DNA from: an uncultured Spirochaetaceae bacterium
Lineage (GTDB): Bacteria > Spirochaetota > Spirochaetia > Treponematales > Treponemataceae
Length of the DNA stretch: 8,016 bases
Assembly: GCA_937875245.1 (NCBI GenBank)
Contig: CALNCH010000267.1
Location: 1-8,016 of the forward strand
Direction of reading: 5' to 3'
Shown here: positions 6,011-8,016 of the stretch, piece after piece
How positions within the stretch are numbered: position 1 is the stretch's first letter
Layout: each line of letters opens with the position of its first letter
Translations under genes and position numbers: made by a program
Notes under the pieces: generated by a model
Seen by the model: only the letters and a program-made list of their open reading frames with translations
What the model was told of the DNA's origin: nothing
The model's database searches: none

Positions 6011-8016
6011 TTATTTAATTTCAGCCAATGCCTGACCAGCAACAATTTGTGCTCCAGGAGTAGCAAGGAAATGAATAACACCATTTGAGGCAGCTTTAAT
6101 TTCCAATTCCATTTTCATTGACTCGATCATACATACAGTATCACCAGATTTTACAGAAGAACCTTCTGCTACAACCGCTTTGATATATGTACCAGCAACT
6201 GGAGCTGCAAGAACAGTTGCACCAACAGATGCAGGAGCAACAGGTTGTGAAACAGGAGCAGCTGCAGGTGCAGGTGCAGGTGCAGGTGCAGGTGCTACAG
6301 GTGCTGCAGTAACAGGAGCTGCAACAGGTGCACCACCACCGATGTTAGCAAGAACCTGGCCTGCAGTAATTGCAGTTCCTGGCTGTACTACATATGTGAT
6401 AGGACCATTTACAGTTGCTTTTACTTCAAGTTCCATTTTCATTGATTCAATCATCATTACAGTATCACCTGCTTTTACGTTGGAACCTGCTGGAACTACA
6501 TGTTTTAGTAAAGTACCTGCTACAGGAGCTGTTATTGTTGCACCTTCAGATACAGTTGTAGCAACTAGAGTTGCAGAAGCTGCATTAAAAGCTACATTAT
6601 AAGCTAATCCGTCTACAGTTACATTCATTGTATCACCAGAAGGACCTGTTGTTACATTATAAGATGTTCCGTTTACGTTTACTGTGTATGATCCACCATT
6701 TGCATTTCCATTAGCAGCTTTTGGAGCACCACCAAAAGAATCTGAATTTACAGGACCATTAGCTCTTTCTTTGAAGAATTTAGGAGCTACTTTTGGGAAC
6801 ATGGCATAAGTTAATGTATCTTCTACACTACCATCTGCTCCATGTTCTTTTGCTTCAGAAACCATTTTATCCCATTCGTTAGGAATAAGATCTGCTGGAC
6901 GACAAGTTACAGGTTCATCCATATTGCTCTGTTTTAATGCTTCTTTTACTAAATCCTGATTTGGTTTAGCTGGAGTTGCACCATATTTACCTGTTAACAA
7001 GTCTCGTGTTTCCTGAGTAAGTTTTGCATAACGACCGAAAAGAACGTTGAATACAGCCTGTGTACCAACAATCTGGCTTGTAGGTGTAACAAGAGGAATA
7101 TATCCACAGTCAGCCTGTACAACCTGAATTTCTTTAAGAACTTCATCAATTTTATCTGCTGCGCCTTGTTCTTTAAGTTGGTTTTCAAGGTTAGAAAGCA
7201 TTCCACCTGGAACCTGTGAAGCAAGAATTCGAGTATCTGCACCTAAGAATGAAGATTCAAATTTTCCATACTTTTTACGGATATCACGGAAATAAGCAGC
7301 AATTTCAAGAAGAGTATTTAAATCTAAACCAGTTTCGTATTCTGTACCTTTTAACATTTCAACTACAGTTTCAGTAGGACTGTGAGAAGTACCCATAGCC
7401 ATTGAAGAAATAACGGTATCAAGAACATCAGCACCAGCTTCAGCAGCTTTTGCTAAAGTAGCAACAGAAAGACCTGTTGTTGCGTGTGTATGAATCTGAA
7501 CAGGAATATCAACTTTTGATTTAATAGCTTTTACTAAATCGTAAGCTTCATATGGTTTTAATAAACCAGACATATCTTTAATACAAATTGAATCTGCACC
7601 AAAATCCGCATATGATTTAGCTAAATCAGCATAAATTTCTTTTGTATGGTAAGGAGTTGTTGCATAAGAAATAGCCATCTGAACATGCTTACCTGTTTTT
7701 TTAGCAGCATCTGCTGCTCTTTTCAAGTTTCTAGGATCGTTACATGCATCGAAGATTCGGAATACACCAACACCATTGTTGGCTGCAGCTTCAACAAATT
7801 TATCAACAACGTCATCTGCGTAATGACGATATCCTAACAAGTTCTGACCACGTAATAACATCATGATAGGAGTATTAGGTAATTTTGCCTTAAGTGCTCG
7901 TAATCGTTCCCATGGATCTTCATTCAAGAATCTAATACATGAATCGAAGGTTGCTCCACCCCATGCTTCCAAACTTTCATATCCAATAGAATCAAGTTTT
8001 TCACAAATAGGCAGCA
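6011..8016 (-). CDS. oadA: Oxaloacetate decarboxylase alpha subunit-type carboxyltransferase with two biotinyl domains, 5'-truncated
   Basis: This cytosolic subunit transfers the carboxyl group of oxaloacetate (or a related acid) to biotin on its own C-terminus, feeding OadB. The frame is open to the right edge; the first full codon is at 8014, giving 667 visible residues with about 25-30 missing. The TTG at 7972 encodes the conserved Leu of SLEAWGGATF and is not the start. In visible numbering, the TIM-barrel carboxyltransferase covers about 1-250: RGQNLLGYRHY at 55-65, KDMSGLL at 146-152, and IHTHATTG at 174-181 with the metal-binding HxH. A PYC/OADA conserved region follows to about 420 (VPGGMLSNL at 268-276). 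Then come a Gly/Asn-rich joint with two VNG/VDG-type strands and two complete biotinyl domains with ESMKM lysines K526 and K634. Most family members have one. Linker and duplication are described separately. Close relatives include pyruvate carboxylase B and acyl-CoA decarboxylase alpha chains. Confidence 0.93.
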   Translation of the reverse strand, partial: LPICEKLDSIGYESLEAWGGATFDSCIRFLNEDPWERLRALKAKLPNTPIMMLLRGQNLLGYRHYADDVVDKFVEAAANNGVGVFRIFDACNDPRNLKRAADAAKKTGKHVQMAISYATTPYHTKEIYADLAKSYADFGADSICIKDMSGLLKPYEAYDLVKAIKSKVDIPVQIHTHATTGLSVATLAKAAEAGADVLDTVISSMAMGTSHSPTETVVEMLKGTEYETGLDLNTLLEIAAYFRDIRKKYGKFESSFLGADTRILASQVPGGMLSNLENQLKEQGAADKIDEVLKEIQVVQADCGYIPLVTPTSQIVGTQAVFNVLFGRYAKLTQETRDLLTGKYGATPAKPNQDLVKEALKQSNMDEPVTCRPADLIPNEWDKMVSEAKEHGADGSVEDTLTYAMFPKVAPKFFKERANGPVNSDSFGGAPKAANGNANGGSYTVNVNGTSYNVTTGPSGDTMNVTVDGLAYNVAFNAASATLVATTVSEGATITAPVAGTLLKHVVPAGSNVKAGDTVMMIESMKMELEVKATVNGPITYVVQPGTAITAGQVLANIGGGAPVAAPVTAAPVAPAPAPAPAPAAAPVSQPVAPASVGATVLAAPVAGTYIKAVVAEGSSVKSGDTVCMIESMKMELEIKAASNGVIHFLATPGAQIVAGQALAEIK
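6014..6205 (-). repeat. Second (C-terminal) biotinyl domain of OadA
   Basis: This 64-residue domain runs from APVAGTYIK to the C-terminus. The biotin-accepting lysine is the AAA codon at 6113-6115, inside ESMKMELEIK. It aligns without gaps to the first biotinyl domain; by hand count 41 of 63 positions are identical, so it is a tandem copy and not a degenerate remnant. The usual flanking turn glycines and the hydrophobic strand pattern are intact. Confidence 0.9.
6264..6293 (-). repeat. Five perfect hexanucleotide repeats encoding an Ala-Pro linker
   Basis: The plus strand carries GCAGGT five times in a row (ACCTGC on the coding strand), encoding alternating Ala and Pro between the two biotinyl domains. 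Imperfect units continue on both sides, giving an Ala/Pro/Val-rich linker of about 45 residues. Because the unit is 6 bp, gain or loss of copies keeps the frame and changes only linker length. Ala-Pro linkers are known from biotin and lipoyl carrier proteins as stiff, mobile tethers. Confidence 0.9.
6341..6529 (-). repeat. First biotinyl domain of OadA
   Basis: This 63-residue domain runs from APVAGTLLK to VLANI. The biotin-accepting lysine is the AAA codon at 6437-6439, inside ESMKMELEVK, 324 bp (108 codons) from its counterpart in the second domain. It follows directly on the strands that normally precede the single biotinyl domain of OadA, so this one is in the ancestral position and the C-terminal one is probably the added copy. 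Confidence 0.9.

Noticed and set aside
6180..6602. Plus-strand open frame of 140 codons, Gly/Ala-rich
   Set aside because: It is the antisense of the OadA biotinyl domains and Ala/Pro linker; its low complexity comes from the repeat, and no start signal or family match is seen.
6994..7242. Minus-strand 82-codon frame inside oadA
   Set aside because: It is an out-of-frame shadow of the strongly conserved PYC/OADA region with no recognisable motif.
6011..7972. TTG at 7972 as the oadA start
   Set aside because: It encodes the conserved Leu of SLEAWGGATF, and the frame continues upstream with the expected LPICEKLDSIGYE-type sequence to the window edge.

Overview
The window looks like chromosome from an AT-rich, probably anaerobic bacterium. 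A host-associated or free-living Treponema-like spirochaete is my best guess. This rests on the low GC content, strong GGAG-type ribosome binding sites, use of TTG and GTG starts, and a sodium-pump decarboxylase beside an exported GH3 hydrolase and a GAF/HD-GYP protein. The taxonomic call is inference; an AT-rich Firmicute is the main alternative.

Layout: six of the seven genes lie on the minus strand. From right to left (their transcription direction) they form two units. Unit 1 is oadA (start beyond the right edge) followed after 12 bp by oadB. These are the alpha and beta subunits of a biotin-dependent, Na+-translocating oxaloacetate/acyl-CoA-type decarboxylase. The unit ends at a strong intrinsic terminator (4528-4561). 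Unit 2 starts just after it, with a candidate promoter at 4505-4510. It encodes a secreted GH3 beta-N-acetylhexosaminidase-like enzyme, an RluA-family RNA pseudouridine synthase, an RsmB/NOP2/Sun-type RNA m5C methyltransferase, and a GAF/HD-GYP protein likely to degrade cyclic di-GMP. The first three genes overlap at their stop/start junctions. At the far left, a plus-strand UPF0178 (YaiI/YqxD) gene, cut by the left edge, converges on the HD-GYP gene with only 2 bp between stop codons.

How the parts relate: OadA moves a carboxyl group from a carboxylated acid onto protein-bound biotin. OadB decarboxylates the carboxybiotin in the membrane and pumps Na+. OadG (gamma) is not in the window and would be expected upstream of oadA. 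Unit 2 mixes cell-wall/amino-sugar hydrolysis, RNA modification and second-messenger turnover; the link between them is position and coupling, not an obvious pathway.

Most of the window is ordinary housekeeping sequence, and I see no CRISPR array, phage, transposon or defence island. The most unusual features are the two complete tandem biotinyl domains in OadA, joined by an Ala/Pro linker encoded by a hexanucleotide repeat, and a roughly 105-residue N-terminal extension of OadB that begins like a signal peptide. Smaller points are an insertion in the HD-GYP domain and a TTG start that shortens the methyltransferase by 16 residues.
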